The notes: generated by a model from the sequence alone, not told the origin. 64,000 nucleotides of DNA from CAWDMC01 sp963803295 (GCA_963803295.1 CAWDMC010000012.1:1-64000); one strand, 5' to 3'. Counted from the first letter of the stretch, positions 38,542 to 56,807 are shown. Numbers and translations are program-made.

Positions 38542-39999
38542 ATGCAACTTACCGACCTCAACATCGACGGTATTCGCCAGGTCCTGAGCGAAAAGAAGGC
38601 TTCGGCCGAGGAGATCGTCCGCGCTCATCTGGCGCGCATCGAGGGAAAGGACGGCGAGATACGGTCTTATCTATGGACCTCGCCCGAGCGCGCACTCACT
38701 CAAGCCCGCAAGATCGATGCGATGGTCGCGTCGAGCGAGCCCCTGCCGCCTCTGGCGGGCGTCCCCGTGGCCGTGAAAGACGTGATCCTCACTAAAGGCC
38801 TCCGCACTACCTGTGCCTCGAAGATCCTGCAGCGCTACGTCGCACCGTACGACGCCACGGCTGTCGAACGCCTGGAAGCGGCTGGCGCGGCCATCCTCGG
38901 TAAAACGAACTGCGACGAGTTTGCCATGGGCTCGTCTACCGAAAACTCCGGCTTCTTTCCGACGCATAACCCTTATGACCTCAGCCGTGTGCCGGGGGGA
39001 TCGAGCGGTGGTTCGGCGGCTGCAGTAGCGGCGAATCTGGCCACGGTCTCCCTTGGTTCCGACACCGGCGGATCCATCCGCCAGCCGGCTTCATTCTGCA
39101 ACGTCGTAGGCATGATGGGGACCTACGGCCGCGTCTCACGCTACGGCCTGGTGGCCTTCGCTTCCTCGCTCGACCACATCGGTCCATTTGGACGCACGGT
39201 TTGTGACGTCGCGCTGGTTCTGCAGACGATCGCGGGTCCTGATACCCATGATTCCACCGCAGCTGACGTTCCGGTCGCAGATTACGTCGCAGGGTTGGAG
39301 GCCGTTGACGGAATTAAAGGGTTGAAAATCGGTGTACCTGAGGAATATTTCGCCGGACTCAGTCCTGATATTGGCGACAATATTCAGCAAGGAATCAGAC
39401 TGCTGCAGAGCCTCGGCGGTGAGATCGTACCCCTCCGGCTGCCGCACACGGAGTACGCTATCGGCTGCTATTACATTATCTGTACGGCGGAGGCCAGCTC
39501 AAACCTGGCGCGCTACGACGGTGTTCGCTACGGCTACCGCGCCAGCGGATACGGCGGCCTGCGCGAAATGTACGAGAAGACTCGCGATGAAGGCTTTGGG
39601 GCCGAGGTCAAACGTCGTATCATGCTCGGAACCTACGTGCTGAGTTCCGGCTACTACGATGCCTATTACCTGAAGGCCCAGAAGGTCCGCACCCTGATTG
39701 CCCGCGACTTCATCGAGGCCTTCGATGACGTGGATGTGATCGTGACCCCGACTTCGCCTATCCCCGCCTTCAAAATCTCCGAGAAGTCGGAAGATCCTCT
39801 GCAGATGTACCTCGCCGATATCTACACGGTCACAGCCAGTCTTGCCGGCATCCCCGGAATCTCCGTTCCCTGCGGAAAGACGAAGTCCGAGCCTCACCTG
39901 CCGGTGGGCATGCAGTTACTGGCCAAGCATTTTGATGAAGCTCGTTTGCTGCGAGCGGCACACGCTTTCGAGAAGGCGGGCGGATTCGGTCTGCAATAG
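38542..39999 (+). CDS. gatA: Asp-tRNA(Asn)/Glu-tRNA(Gln) amidotransferase subunit A
   Basis: 485 residues, the normal length. It is the glutaminase subunit of the amidotransferase. The amidase-signature catalytic residues are present: Lys in GVPVAVKDVI, cis-Ser in PGGSSGGSAAAVAANL, and the nucleophilic Ser in GSDTGGSIRQPASFC. The gate segment MMGTYGRVSRYGLVAFASSL is typical of GatA. Start ATG 38542 (MQLTDLNIDGIRQVL). It follows gatC and probably shares its transcript. Its presence means either Gln-tRNA or Asn-tRNA, or both, is made by transamidation here. Confidence 0.95.
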   Translation: MQLTDLNIDGIRQVLSEKKASAEEIVRAHLARIEGKDGEIRSYLWTSPERALTQARKIDAMVASSEPLPPLAGVPVAVKDVILTKGLRTTCASKILQRYVAPYDATAVERLEAAGAAILGKTNCDEFAMGSSTENSGFFPTHNPYDLSRVPGGSSGGSAAAVAANLATVSLGSDTGGSIRQPASFCNVVGMMGTYGRVSRYGLVAFASSLDHIGPFGRTVCDVALVLQTIAGPDTHDSTAADVPVADYVAGLEAVDGIKGLKIGVPEEYFAGLSPDIGDNIQQGIRLLQSLGGEIVPLRLPHTEYAIGCYYIICTAEASSNLARYDGVRYGYRASGYGGLREMYEKTRDEGFGAEVKRRIMLGTYVLSSGYYDAYYLKAQKVRTLIARDFIEAFDDVDVIVTPTSPIPAFKISEKSEDPLQMYLADIYTVTASLAGIPGISVPCGKTKSEPHLPVGMQLLAKHFDEARLLRAAHAFEKAGGFGLQ

Positions 40000-40063
40000 A
40001 CCCGGCGTCAAAAAGGGTGGACTGATTGTTGGCAAACGATCGGGCGTGATGGCATAGACCGAT

Positions 40064-40273
40064 ATGATCTTTCACGTTACCCTCACTCCCGCAGGGGATG
40101 GATGGATGGTAGCCGAATGCCCGGCTTTGCCGGGGTGTGTCTCTCAAGGTAGGGACGAACAGGAGGCACTTGCTAACATCCAAGAAGCGATTGCCGCCTG
40201 GCTGTGGGCCGAGGATCAAAAGGCCGCATCACAACTTCCTCGTACGAACCAACCTGGATTGATCAGATCTTGA
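40064..40273 (+). CDS. HicB-like antitoxin-fold protein without a visible HicA
   Basis: 69 residues with the HicB partial RNase-H fold: MIFHVTLTPAGDGWMVAECP, then ALPGCVSQGRDEQEALANIQ and EAIAAWL. It lacks the C-terminal DNA-binding domain found in longer HicB proteins. No HicA-like double-stranded-RNA-binding toxin gene is adjacent; the next gene converges from the other strand and overlaps it by 11 bases. Stand-alone HicB-like proteins are common and may have other roles. Confidence 0.78.
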   Translation: MIFHVTLTPAGDGWMVAECPALPGCVSQGRDEQEALANIQEAIAAWLWAEDQKAASQLPRTNQPGLIRS

Positions 40274-40571
40274 ACAGCGAATCGAACTTCTTCTTGGCGT
40301 CCTCAGACGGACCAGATAGGGATGATCCGCGCTTTTGCGCGTAAAGGGTAGGATTAGGCCGGAAATAGTCGCAGTAATTAGCAGCTTCTTTGTCCCGCAC
40401 CCACTCGGCTTGGGCCTCTGTGCACTGGTTATTCTTGCCGGGATCGTAGAAGTTGCAGTTGCGGCAGGAGTGCAGATCGGAGCCACACTTGGGGCAGGAA
40501 TCTCGATTGCCAACGCGCGCGCCTGTGGGGAGATCGATCGAGGCGACGCATTTCCAGCAGTTGAAGGTCAT
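40263..40571 (-). CDS. Small zinc-ribbon-like protein
   Basis: 102 residues from ATG 40571 (MTFNCWKCVASIDL). Paired Cys motifs suggest two zinc sites: CWKC with CPKC, and CRNC with a late C near NNQC and YCDYF. It resembles small conserved acidobacterial zinc-ribbon proteins without known function. It lies just downstream of rpoC in the same direction but is separated by a hairpin-forming repeat. Its last 11 bases overlap the HicB-like gene, which runs toward it. Confidence 0.65.
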   Translation of the reverse strand: MTFNCWKCVASIDLPTGARVGNRDSCPKCGSDLHSCRNCNFYDPGKNNQCTEAQAEWVRDKEAANYCDYFRPNPTLYAQKRGSSLSGPSEDAKKKFDSLFKI

Positions 40572-40592
40572 GGAAGCAGCCTTCGGCTTTCC

Positions 40593-40655
40593 GCCATCAG
40601 CAATCAGCAAGCAATATTAGTGCCCGCTGAAAGCTGATGGCCGATGGCTGATTGC

Positions 40656-40658
<3 letters not shown>
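40593..40658. repeat. Intergenic inverted repeat after rpoC
   Basis: GCCATCAGCAATCAGCAAGC (40593 on) faces GCTGATGGCCGATGGCTGAT near 40633-40652, so the rpoC mRNA can fold into a stem just past the stop. It may act as a processing or termination signal, though no T-run follows. The motif differs from the TTCGAAAATCGAA family. Confidence 0.5.
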
Positions 40659-44870
<4,212 letters not shown>

Positions 44871-44912
44871 TATGTCCCTCCTTGGTACCATCGCTGCGAA
44901 TTTCGAAACTGG

Positions 44913-45423
44913 AAATTCGAAAATCGAAATTCGAATTCGTGCTCGCAATGCGTCAGACAAGGTGCCATTTATCTTTCTAGTGGGAATCCGTTCCTCGACC
45001 TTGCGTCGTGGCTTTCAGCGCAAGCGTGGAACGGACATAGCCGTTGAGCAATTGGGCGACGCGCTGGGCCATAGTGTCTAGCGTCTCGCTCTCTTTTTGC
45101 CCGATATAGTTTTGGTCCGTGCACGTTGTGAGGTGGTGGTCTCTCAATTCAAACAAAGACCCGCGAGCCTGCCGGCAGAATTGAGCATTCTCCTGTAACT
45201 GAACCGGCCAAAACCCTCGGCGATATTCGCCGTAATCGAGCAGGCAGCCCTGCGGATTTGAGTTGCAAGAGCGAACTTCTCGAAGTCGGGAAGCGAGCGC
45301 GCGACCTTGTACATTTCACTTCGAAATTCATGTGCAGCTTGCCAGACGTTGAGGTCTTTGAAATCCCTGATCGATCCTGCCACTTACCTATGTCCGAGTT
45401 TCAAAATTTCGATTTTCGAATTT
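44913..45423 (-). mobile_element. IVS-like element: S23 gene bracketed by perfect 19-bp inverted repeats
   Basis: The left repeat AAATTCGAAAATCGAAATT is at 44913-44931 and its exact reverse complement is at 45405-45423. Between them lies one S23-type four-helix-bundle gene in the direction of rpoBC. The element fills nearly the whole rpoB-rpoC spacer. No transposase, and no target duplication that I can see. In rpoBC mRNA the arms could pair and bring the ends of the element together, as the ends of 23S rRNA intervening sequences do. Confidence 0.65.
44977..45383 (-). pseudogene. S23-type four-helix-bundle protein (23S rRNA IVS protein family), one frameshift
   Basis: GTG 45383 opens IRDFKDLNVWQAAHEFRSEM, then PDFEKFALATQIRRAACSIT and ANIAEGFGRFSY, the core of the S23/IVS four-helix family. 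At about 45192 one G appears lost from a G run. The next frame continues ENAQFCRQARGSLFELRDH, then YIGQKESETLDTMAQRVAQL and ends at TAG 44977. Together they give about 135 residues, the usual length. The frame as read stops after 79 residues. S23 proteins are encoded in 23S rRNA intervening sequences and scattered chromosomal sites, and their function is unknown. Confidence 0.75.
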
Positions 45424-45436
45424 TGAAGTCGGGGTG

Positions 45437-50098
<4,662 letters not shown>

Positions 50099-50371
50099 TC
50101 TTTTGCTCCTTAGACTACAGTTTCAAGCATGAACCGGGTGGAGGCGACACGAACTCCATGGTGTAATGGATGCGACGGATGGCCTCGAAGATGTATGGGT
50201 CGCTCCCACGGACGCAGAAGCACCAGGGATAGGCGCCGCCTTCGATCCCGAACCCTTCGACTCGAAATAGGTTCGGAAACCCGCTCCATTCGAACGCCCT
50301 CTCCGTGGCACCTTAACAGGGTCAAACCCTGAGAAAAGAGGTCTCCCCAAGAGCCTCTCAGAAGGAAGAAT

Positions 50372-50758
50372 TTACTTCACTTCGACTGTAGCCCCAGCTT
50401 CGGTGAATTTCTTTTGGATGGCCTCGGCCTCTTCTTTATTGATGCCTTCTTTAATCGGTTTAGGAGCGCCGTCCACCAGATCCTTGGCTTCCTTCAACCC
50501 GAGGCTGGTAACCTCGCGGACAGCTTTGATGACGTTGATCTTGTTGGCGCCAAATGCCGTTAAAATAACGGTGAACTCAGTCTTCTCCTCCGCCGGAGCC
50601 GCGGCAGGGGCAGATGCTGCCGGACCGGCTGCAGCTACGGGAGCCGCGGCCGCGGCCGATACGCCCAGTGCCTCTTCCAGTCGCTTCACCAGTTCGGCCG
50701 CCTCAAGCAGAGACAAGCCCTTAATCTCCTCTACAATCTTGTCGATCCGTTCGGACAT
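50372..50758 (-). CDS. rplL: 50S ribosomal protein bL12 (L7/L12)
   Basis: 128 residues. N-terminal dimer domain (IVEEIKGLSLLEAAELVKRL), Ala/Pro-rich hinge (about 35-55), and the factor-binding C-terminal domain (EFTVILTAFGANKINVIKAV, LGLKEAKDLVDGAPKPIKEG). It forms the stalk that recruits elongation factors. It follows rplJ by 77 bases. A 273-base spacer before rpoB probably holds the usual transcript-processing or attenuation site. Confidence 0.96.
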   Translation of the reverse strand: MSERIDKIVEEIKGLSLLEAAELVKRLEEALGVSAAAAAPVAAAGPAASAPAAAPAEEKTEFTVILTAFGANKINVIKAVREVTSLGLKEAKDLVDGAPKPIKEGINKEEAEAIQKKFTEAGATVEVK

Positions 50759-50835
50759 CTTGTGCCTCCTCGAGAATTACTGCCGGATTGGTGCCCGGCG
50801 TCACGGACAAACTCGTTGAATCCTGAACGCCGCAG

Positions 50836-51369
50836 TCAGGCGGCGGTCTCTTTGAACTTCCTTTCCTCGACTCCCTGCTTGATTACATAGGCCAGATTCC
50901 GAGCCACGGCTGAAAGCGTGGATGCCACTCTGGTCGCCGGTGAATTCACCAGGAAAAGCACCTTCGAATACAGCGTCTCTTTGGGTGGCAGAGTGGCCAG
51001 CGCGACCAAGTCCGCCATTGAAATGACCCGGCCTTCCACCACACCGGTCTTGAAGAGCAGAACCGGGTTTTCCTTGGCATAGGCGGTGATGATCTTGGCT
51101 AGCTCCACCGGGTCCTTATCGGTAGAGGTGACTACCGTTGTACCCCGCAGCGATTGTATCGCCGGCTCGGTGGGAGTTCCCTTCGCCGCCCGTTCGATCA
51201 GGGTGTTCTTCACCACATGGTGACTGGCGCCCGCGGCGGCGATCCTGCGGCGCAGAATAGAATCCTGTGCTACAGTCAGACCCTGGAACCCCGAAAGCAG
51301 AACGCTCCTCGCCTTCTCCAGCTCCTGGTGCAGGGCTTCCACCTGTTTCTGTTTTTCGTCCTTCTTCAT
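50836..51369 (-). CDS. rplJ: 50S ribosomal protein uL10
   Basis: 177 residues. It anchors L7/L12 dimers to the ribosome. Motifs include LEKARSVLLSGFQGLTVAQD, the conserved HHVVKNTLIERAAKGT, and the C-terminal helix that carries L12 (STLSAVARNLAYVIKQGVEE). The start ATG 51369 has AAGGAG close upstream. The 129-base gap behind rplA probably holds the L10 leader, with a stem followed by a T-rich stretch. Confidence 0.95.
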   Translation of the reverse strand: MKKDEKQKQVEALHQELEKARSVLLSGFQGLTVAQDSILRRRIAAAGASHHVVKNTLIERAAKGTPTEPAIQSLRGTTVVTSTDKDPVELAKIITAYAKENPVLLFKTGVVEGRVISMADLVALATLPPKETLYSKVLFLVNSPATRVASTLSAVARNLAYVIKQGVEERKFKETAA

Positions 51370-51423
51370 TGCGATCTCTCCTTAAGGAGCCGAACCTAAT
51401 TCCAATCTCCGCTCATCCTCTGG

Positions 51424-51462
51424 GGAAAGAAAAAGCGCCTTGAAGGAGCCCCCAAAGGCCTG
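51424..51462 (-). promoter_or_regulatory. Possible L10 leader attenuator
   Basis: On the transcribed strand GCCTT and AAGGC close a G/C-rich loop and are followed by GCTTTTTC, a terminator-like shape in the rplA-rplJ spacer. It fits the position of L10 leader control, but the L10-binding kink-turn was not verified. Confidence 0.35.
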
Positions 51463-51498
51463 GTTCCAACAGGTCACTCGCTAAATCCAGTTGCAGTC

Positions 51499-52194
51499 CT
51501 AGGCGGCTTCTACCGAATCCACATTGATCGGCACCGCCGGGCCCATGCTGGAAGAAACCACCACGCTCCGCATGTACGTACCTTTGGCTGTGGCCGGCTT
51601 GGCTTTGACTACGCTCGAGATCAGGGCCTGGGCGTTTTCGGCCAGTTTGGTCGCGTCAAACGAGACTTTTCCGACGGGGCAGTGGATGATGCCGGTCTTA
51701 TCCACGCGAAACTCCACCTTACCAGCCTTGACTTCCCTCACCGCCCGCTCCACGTCAAGAGTGACGGTGCCGGTCTTGGGATTGGGCATTAGGCCGCGTG
51801 GTCCGAGCAGCTTTCCGAGCTTACCGACGGATCTCATCATATCGGGCGTGGCGATAACGGCGTCAAAATCCATATAGCCGCCCTGGATCTTGGCCACGAG
51901 ATCGTCTCCACCCACTTCATCAGCGCCGGCCTCCCGCGCCTCACGCACCTTTTCCCCCGAGGCAATGACGGCTACCCGCTTGCTTTTCCCCAGTCCGTGC
52001 GGAAGCACCACGGTGCCGCGGACCATCTGGTCGGCGTGCTTGGGGTCCACCCCGAGACGCATGGCGATTTCCACGGTCTCATCGAACTTGGCATAGGATG
52101 CCTTCTTGACCAACGGCATCGCGTCGGTCAGCGTGTAGGCCGGTTTGTCCACCAGCTTCGCCGCTGCCTCGTATTTCTTGCCGGGCTTTTTCAT
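51499..52194 (-). CDS. rplA: 50S ribosomal protein uL1
   Basis: 231 residues, standard length. Two-domain L1 protein with KFDETVEIAMRLGVDPKHAD, GTVVLPHGLGKSKRVAVIAS, and MPNPKTGTVTLDVERAVREV, which contacts the L1 stalk rRNA. It can repress its own operon in other bacteria. It follows rplK by 72 bases, as usual. Confidence 0.96.
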   Translation of the reverse strand: MKKPGKKYEAAAKLVDKPAYTLTDAMPLVKKASYAKFDETVEIAMRLGVDPKHADQMVRGTVVLPHGLGKSKRVAVIASGEKVREAREAGADEVGGDDLVAKIQGGYMDFDAVIATPDMMRSVGKLGKLLGPRGLMPNPKTGTVTLDVERAVREVKAGKVEFRVDKTGIIHCPVGKVSFDATKLAENAQALISSVVKAKPATAKGTYMRSVVVSSSMGPAVPINVDSVEAA

Positions 52195-52266
52195 CTTCCT
52201 GACTCCTGTAAAAACGTCCGCCGCGCCAACCGGATTTCGGGGCTGCCTAAGGCAGCAGTGGTCGGC

Positions 52267-52698
52267 TTAGGAAAGAACCTCAATCCCCATGCTTCGCGCC
52301 GTTCCGCGAACCGTCGCCACAGCGGCCTGAATATCGCGCACATTCAGGTCAGGCAGCTTGGTCTTGGCAATCTCCTCCACCTGCTTGGCAGTAACCTTGC
52401 CTACGAGATTCTTATTGGGCTCGCCTGAACCCTTGGCAATTCCGGCCGCCCGCTTCAGCAGCACGGAAGCCGGCGGGGTCTTGGTCACGAAGGTGAAACT
52501 GCGGTCCTGGTACACCGTGATCACGACCGGAATGACCAGGCCTTCCTGCTCCTTAGCCGACGTTTTGGCGTTGTACTGCTTGCAGAAATCCATGATGCTG
52601 ACGCCATGCGGACCAAGCGCCGTACCGACCGGAGGCGCCGGAGTGGCCTTACCCGCAGGCAGTTGCAGCTTGATCATTGCTGTGATTTTTTTCGCCAT
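52267..52698 (-). CDS. rplK: 50S ribosomal protein uL11
   Basis: 143 residues, standard length. The N-terminal proline-rich factor-site loop (LQLPAGKATPAPPVGTALGP) and HGVSIMDFCKQYN are conserved, followed by the rRNA-binding C-terminal domain (KTPPASVLLKRAAGIAKGSG, VRDIQAAVATVRGTARSMGI). It forms the GTPase-associated centre with L10. An inverted-repeat pair occupies the spacer after nusG. Confidence 0.96.
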   Translation of the reverse strand: MAKKITAMIKLQLPAGKATPAPPVGTALGPHGVSIMDFCKQYNAKTSAKEQEGLVIPVVITVYQDRSFTFVTKTPPASVLLKRAAGIAKGSGEPNKNLVGKVTAKQVEEIAKTKLPDLNVRDIQAAVATVRGTARSMGIEVLS

Positions 52699-52714
52699 CT
52701 TCTAGCTCCCAAAG

Positions 52715-52804
52715 CCGAAACTCGAAAATCGAAGTTCGAAACTCGTCCTCCACGCCCCCAAACGCAAGCCGCCACCAGCCCCAGTTTCGATTTTCGAAAT
52801 TCAG
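52715..52804. repeat. TTCGAAAATCGAA-type inverted pair, rplK-nusG spacer
   Basis: CTCGAAAATCGAA at 52721-52733 and TTCGATTTTCGAA at 52786-52798 are inverted copies of the core found around the S23 element. They would place a hairpin in the nusG-rplK mRNA. Confidence 0.65.
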
Positions 52805-53331
52805 CCTTTCTCTACCTGATAGAAATCCAGCTCCACGGGCGTCGAACGTCCGAAGATAGTTACCATCACCCGCAGTGTGGATTTGTCGTCATTCACTTCA
52901 TCCACCAGACCGGTGAAATCCTTGAACGGTCCGTCGTTGATCTTTACCGTCTCGCCGCGCTCGAACTTGAGCTTCGGCTTAGGATTCTCCGCCGCCGTCT
53001 CAACCCGATGGACGATGCGATCCACTTCTTCAGTCGTCAAAGGACTGGGCATCTGGCCGGATCCAACGAAGCCAGTGACGCGGGGAGTGGAGGTCACCAT
53101 GTGCCAGGTATCGTTGTTCATCTCCATTTCCACCAGCACGTAACCCGGATAGAACAATTTTGACGTGACCACTTTCTTGTTCTGGCGCATCTCGATCACG
53201 TCCTCGGTCGGGACCATGATCTCGCCAAACTGCTCCGAAAGCCCGGCCGCCGCCACTCGGCTCTTCAGAGTCTCGGCGACTTTCTTCTCGAAACCGGAGT
53301 AGGTGTGGATAATGTACCAGTTCTTCGCCAT
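52801..53331 (-). CDS. nusG: Transcription termination/antitermination protein NusG
   Basis: 176 residues from ATG 53331 (MAKNWYIIHTYSGFEKKV). NGN domain with KLFYPGYVLVEMEMNNDTWH and TPRVTGFVGSGQMPSPLT, then the KOW domain with GETVKINDGPFKDFTGLVDE. It binds RNA polymerase and couples it to Rho or the ribosome. The frame is open further upstream, but MAKNWYIIH is the family start. secE lies 50 bases upstream. Confidence 0.96.
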   Translation of the reverse strand: MAKNWYIIHTYSGFEKKVAETLKSRVAAAGLSEQFGEIMVPTEDVIEMRQNKKVVTSKLFYPGYVLVEMEMNNDTWHMVTSTPRVTGFVGSGQMPSPLTTEEVDRIVHRVETAAENPKPKLKFERGETVKINDGPFKDFTGLVDEVNDDKSTLRVMVTIFGRSTPVELDFYQVEKG

Positions 53332-53381
53332 GTTTAATGTTCTCATTGGCTTTACTGGGCAGCACGCAGTCCGCGGGCGCC

Positions 53382-53615
53382 TTAGCTGCGATGCAGGAAC
53401 CACTTCAGAGTCTTGGAAACCAGAAAAGAAAAAGTGCTGTCGGCTAAATAGAAGTAAAAGGCAAACAGGAACGTAGTCAAGATGACCATCACGGTCGTAC
53501 CGTAGATCTCCTGCTTGCTCGGCCAGGTGACCTTCCTCATTTCGATCCGCACGTCTTCAAAATAGTCGCGAGCCTGCTGCAAAAGGTTCTTATGAACTGT
53601 CAGTTCCTCAGCCAT
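53382..53615 (-). CDS. secE: Preprotein translocase subunit SecE
   Basis: 77 residues, the short single-helix form. The amphipathic segment FEDVRIEMRKVTWPSKQEIY precedes one transmembrane helix (TTVMVILTTFLFAFYFYLAD). SecE clamps SecY in the SecYEG channel. It stands between tRNA-Trp and nusG, the order seen in many bacteria. Confidence 0.94.
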   Translation of the reverse strand: MAEELTVHKNLLQQARDYFEDVRIEMRKVTWPSKQEIYGTTVMVILTTFLFAFYFYLADSTFSFLVSKTLKWFLHRS

Positions 53616-53735
53616 GTTCGGTTCTCGGTTCTCGGTCTCCCTTGGTCACTTCAAGCTTTTCCGCCAAACCTTCAGCCACCCAAGCCGTCCGATGGTGTTG
53701 ACTTACAACGGTAACCGACTACTGACGGCTAAAAT

Positions 53736-53811
53736 TGGCAGGGGCGGAGGGACTCGAACCCCCATGACCGGTTTTGGAGACCGGCAGATTAGCCGTTAAT
53801 CTGACGCCCCT
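53736..53811 (-). tRNA. tRNA-Trp (CCA)
   Basis: Acceptor stem AGGGGCG/CGCCCCT, T-arm GGGGGTTCGAGTCCC, anticodon loop CTCCAAA giving CCA, and an encoded 3' CCA. Located between rpmG and secE, the common bacterial place for tRNA-Trp. Confidence 0.93.
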
Positions 53812-53816
53812 ACCTG

Positions 53817-53887
53817 TTCGAAATTCCAAACTGGAAATTTGACAAACACGGTTCCGAGTTTCCATTTTCGAATTTCGAGTTTCGATC
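53817..53887. repeat. TTCGAAATT-type inverted pair, tRNA-Trp/rpmG spacer
   Basis: TTCGAAATTCCAAACTGGAA (from 53817) and TTTCCATTTTCGAATTTCGA (53859-53878) are imperfect inverted partners, related to the rpoB-rpoC repeat. Confidence 0.6.
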
Positions 53888-53888
53888 A

Positions 53889-54038
53889 CTACTTTACTTC
53901 CTTATGCAATCGATGCTGCCGACAGGCCGGGCAGAACTTTTTCAGCTCGAGACGATCCTGGTGTTTGCGTTTGTTCCGCGTGGTCGTGTAGTTGCGGTTC
54001 TTGCACTCGCTGCATTGCAATGTAATGATTTCTCGCAT
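53889..54038 (-). CDS. rpmG: 50S ribosomal protein bL33
   Basis: 49 residues: MREIITLQCSECKNRNYTTT then RNKRKHQDRLELKKFCPACR and QHRLHKEVK. The four Cys (CSEC, CPAC) form the zinc-ribbon version of L33. The gene sits between tuf and tRNA-Trp/secE, the usual order. It is too short for a default frame search, so it is easy to miss. Confidence 0.93.
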   Translation of the reverse strand: MREIITLQCSECKNRNYTTTRNKRKHQDRLELKKFCPACRQHRLHKEVK

Positions 54039-54122
54039 GGTCTAATCCTTACCATCCCTGAGATCGTGGCCAGCCATCGGGCGAACACGTATTAGCGTTT
54101 CAGCTTGGGCCTGAAAGCCTAT

Positions 54123-55313
<1,191 letters not shown>

Positions 55314-55407
55314 GGTGACCCTGCCTTTTGTCCCGCATGAGTGTTAATGAAAGACGCTATCCATTCATCTCTTCCCCGACTCGCCGAGAGCGTTATGCCG
55401 GAGAATG

Positions 55408-55483
<76 letters not shown>

Positions 55484-55490
55484 CCCCGCT

Positions 55491-55557
55491 TGGAAACTCG
55501 GAGTTCGAAAATCGCACTCGCATATCTTGAGTTTCCAGTTTCGAATTTCAAATTTCG
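55491..55557. repeat. TTCGAAAATCG-type inverted pair between tRNA-Gly and tRNA-Thr
   Basis: GGAAACTC with GTTCGAAAATCG on the left faces GAGTTTCC with GTTTCGAATTTC on the right. Same repeat family as the rpoB-rpoC element, without cargo. Confidence 0.6.
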
Positions 55558-55567
55558 CTGCCTGACC

Positions 55568-55642
55568 TGGAGCGGGAGACGGGAATCGAACCCGCGACCA
55601 ACAGCTTGGAAGGCTGTGACTCTACCACTGAGTTACTCCCGC
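55568..55642 (-). tRNA. tRNA-Gly (TCC)
   Basis: Acceptor GCGGGAG/CTCCCGC, anticodon loop CTTCCAA giving TCC, T-arm GCGGGTTCGATTCCCGT and encoded CCA. Confidence 0.93.
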
Positions 55643-55649
55643 CCCTTAG

Positions 55650-55731
55650 AGACTTCAAAATTCGAAAATGGCCCCAGCCAAGGCCCTTGGGCAAATCACC
55701 CGATTTTCGAATTCAACCTTCGACTTTCCAG
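55650..55731. repeat. AATTCGAAAAT inverted pair between tRNA-Tyr and tRNA-Gly
   Basis: AATTCGAAAAT near 55660 and ATTTTCGAATT near 55703 are exact reverse complements, another empty member of the repeat family. Confidence 0.65.
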
Positions 55732-55732
55732 C

Positions 55733-55821
55733 TGGTGGACAGGGGAGGGTTCGAACCTCCGTAGACCGCAAGGGTCGGCAGATTTACAGTCTGCTGCTTT
55801 TGACCACTCAGCCACCTGTCC
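55733..55821 (-). tRNA. tRNA-Tyr (GTA)
   Basis: Acceptor GGACAGG/CCTGTCC, anticodon loop CTGTAAA giving GTA, and a long variable arm (GACCCTTGCGGTC) typical of tRNA-Tyr. Encoded CCA. Confidence 0.93.
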
Positions 55822-56079
55822 GGCTTCAGACTTTCAAACTACCGGTGCCAGCGCAAGCGCCTACCGTAACAAGAGTAGCTGCGCACTCAAGACGCCATCG
55901 AGCTGAAGATGAGTCTGAAGGATTCTCTTAGAACCCGCTTGGAACTCTCTCGTGAAGCCAACTCGGTCCAGATTGCAGGTTTCGTTTCCGGATCGACTCC
56001 GAATGCTGCCTAACCATTGCCGGCTCAGCCGGCCACTGCGTTTCCGATCCGCCAGTGTTATTGTGCCTCAAAGCCACCC

Positions 56080-56155
56080 TGGAGCTGGCGAAGGGATTCG
56101 AACCCCCGACCCTCTGATTACAAATCAGATGCTCTACCGACTGAGCTACGCCAGC
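56080..56155 (-). tRNA. tRNA-Thr (TGT)
   Basis: Acceptor GCTGGCG/CGCCAGC, anticodon loop TTTGTAA giving TGT, T-arm GGGGGTTCGAATCCCTT and encoded CCA. It is the first gene of the tRNA-tuf transcript, directly behind a sigma-70-like promoter. Confidence 0.93.
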
Positions 56156-56168
56156 CGACAAATTATCG

Positions 56169-56197
56169 ATTATACTGAGTCGGAAGCAAAATTGCAA
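56169..56197 (-). promoter_or_regulatory. Sigma-70-type promoter of the tRNA-tuf operon
   Basis: On the minus strand TTGCAA (56197-56192), a 17-base spacer, then a perfect TATAAT (56174-56169). Initiation would fall some 6-8 bases before the tRNA-Thr(TGT) 5' end at 56155, ideal for a stable-RNA promoter. Confidence 0.75.
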
Positions 56198-56807
56198 GCG
56201 CTGCGAAAACTTTTTTGTAACGTCCCAGTGATATTCGCTCCTCCGTCAACCTCATCCAATGATATCAGTAAGTTGGGTAATCCCCAGCGAGCACAACTCG
56301 CTTCTAACGTCACTTACCGTCACCCCCGTAAGTGCCGTAGACGTCCCTCTTCGCAAAGATCCCATGGTCACCCCATCGTCTCAGCCCCCCGAACGTATTT
56401 ACCCAAGAATATTCCGACAAGCAAGGATCTAGCCTGCCACTCTGTCAGGCCGTCCCGCAAAACGACATCTCTATCCGGATGTCTATAATGACGCCCTAAT
56501 CGCCTTCAGACCACAGACCAAGCAGTACTGCCAAAGCACCAGTGTCTCAGTGATCGTTTTCGAACTGTAATGAAACCCAATCCAGCAAAGAGTGTCCAAC
56601 CGGTGGCCGAGATAGATGTTGGATGCCCTAGAGGATACGAAGAGTGCATACCAGCGGCAGCTTCCGGGAAGATATTCGGCACAAGGCATATCACAACTGC
56701 GCACGAGCCAGAACACCTCATCCCAGGGTGACAGAAAACGGTTCCGGTGACGTGGAGTCCAAACGGCAGGCGTTAGCTGAAAACCAAAGCTACACGGGCA
56801 ACTGAGG
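56198..56807. other. Intergenic, no gene seen
   Basis: About 610 bases between the tRNA-tuf promoter and the M23 peptidase stop. Two minus-strand frames of about 70 codons overlap each other and lack ribosome sites and familiar features, so neither is called. Confidence 0.45.

Noticed and set aside
44871..44960. rpoC start at ATG 44960
   Set aside because: It would translate the inverted-repeat arm; GTG 44870 has AGGAGG and the normal VFRSSPYD start.
56483..56721. Two overlapping 70-codon minus frames upstream of the tRNA operon
   Set aside because: No ribosome site, no conserved features, mutually overlapping frames.
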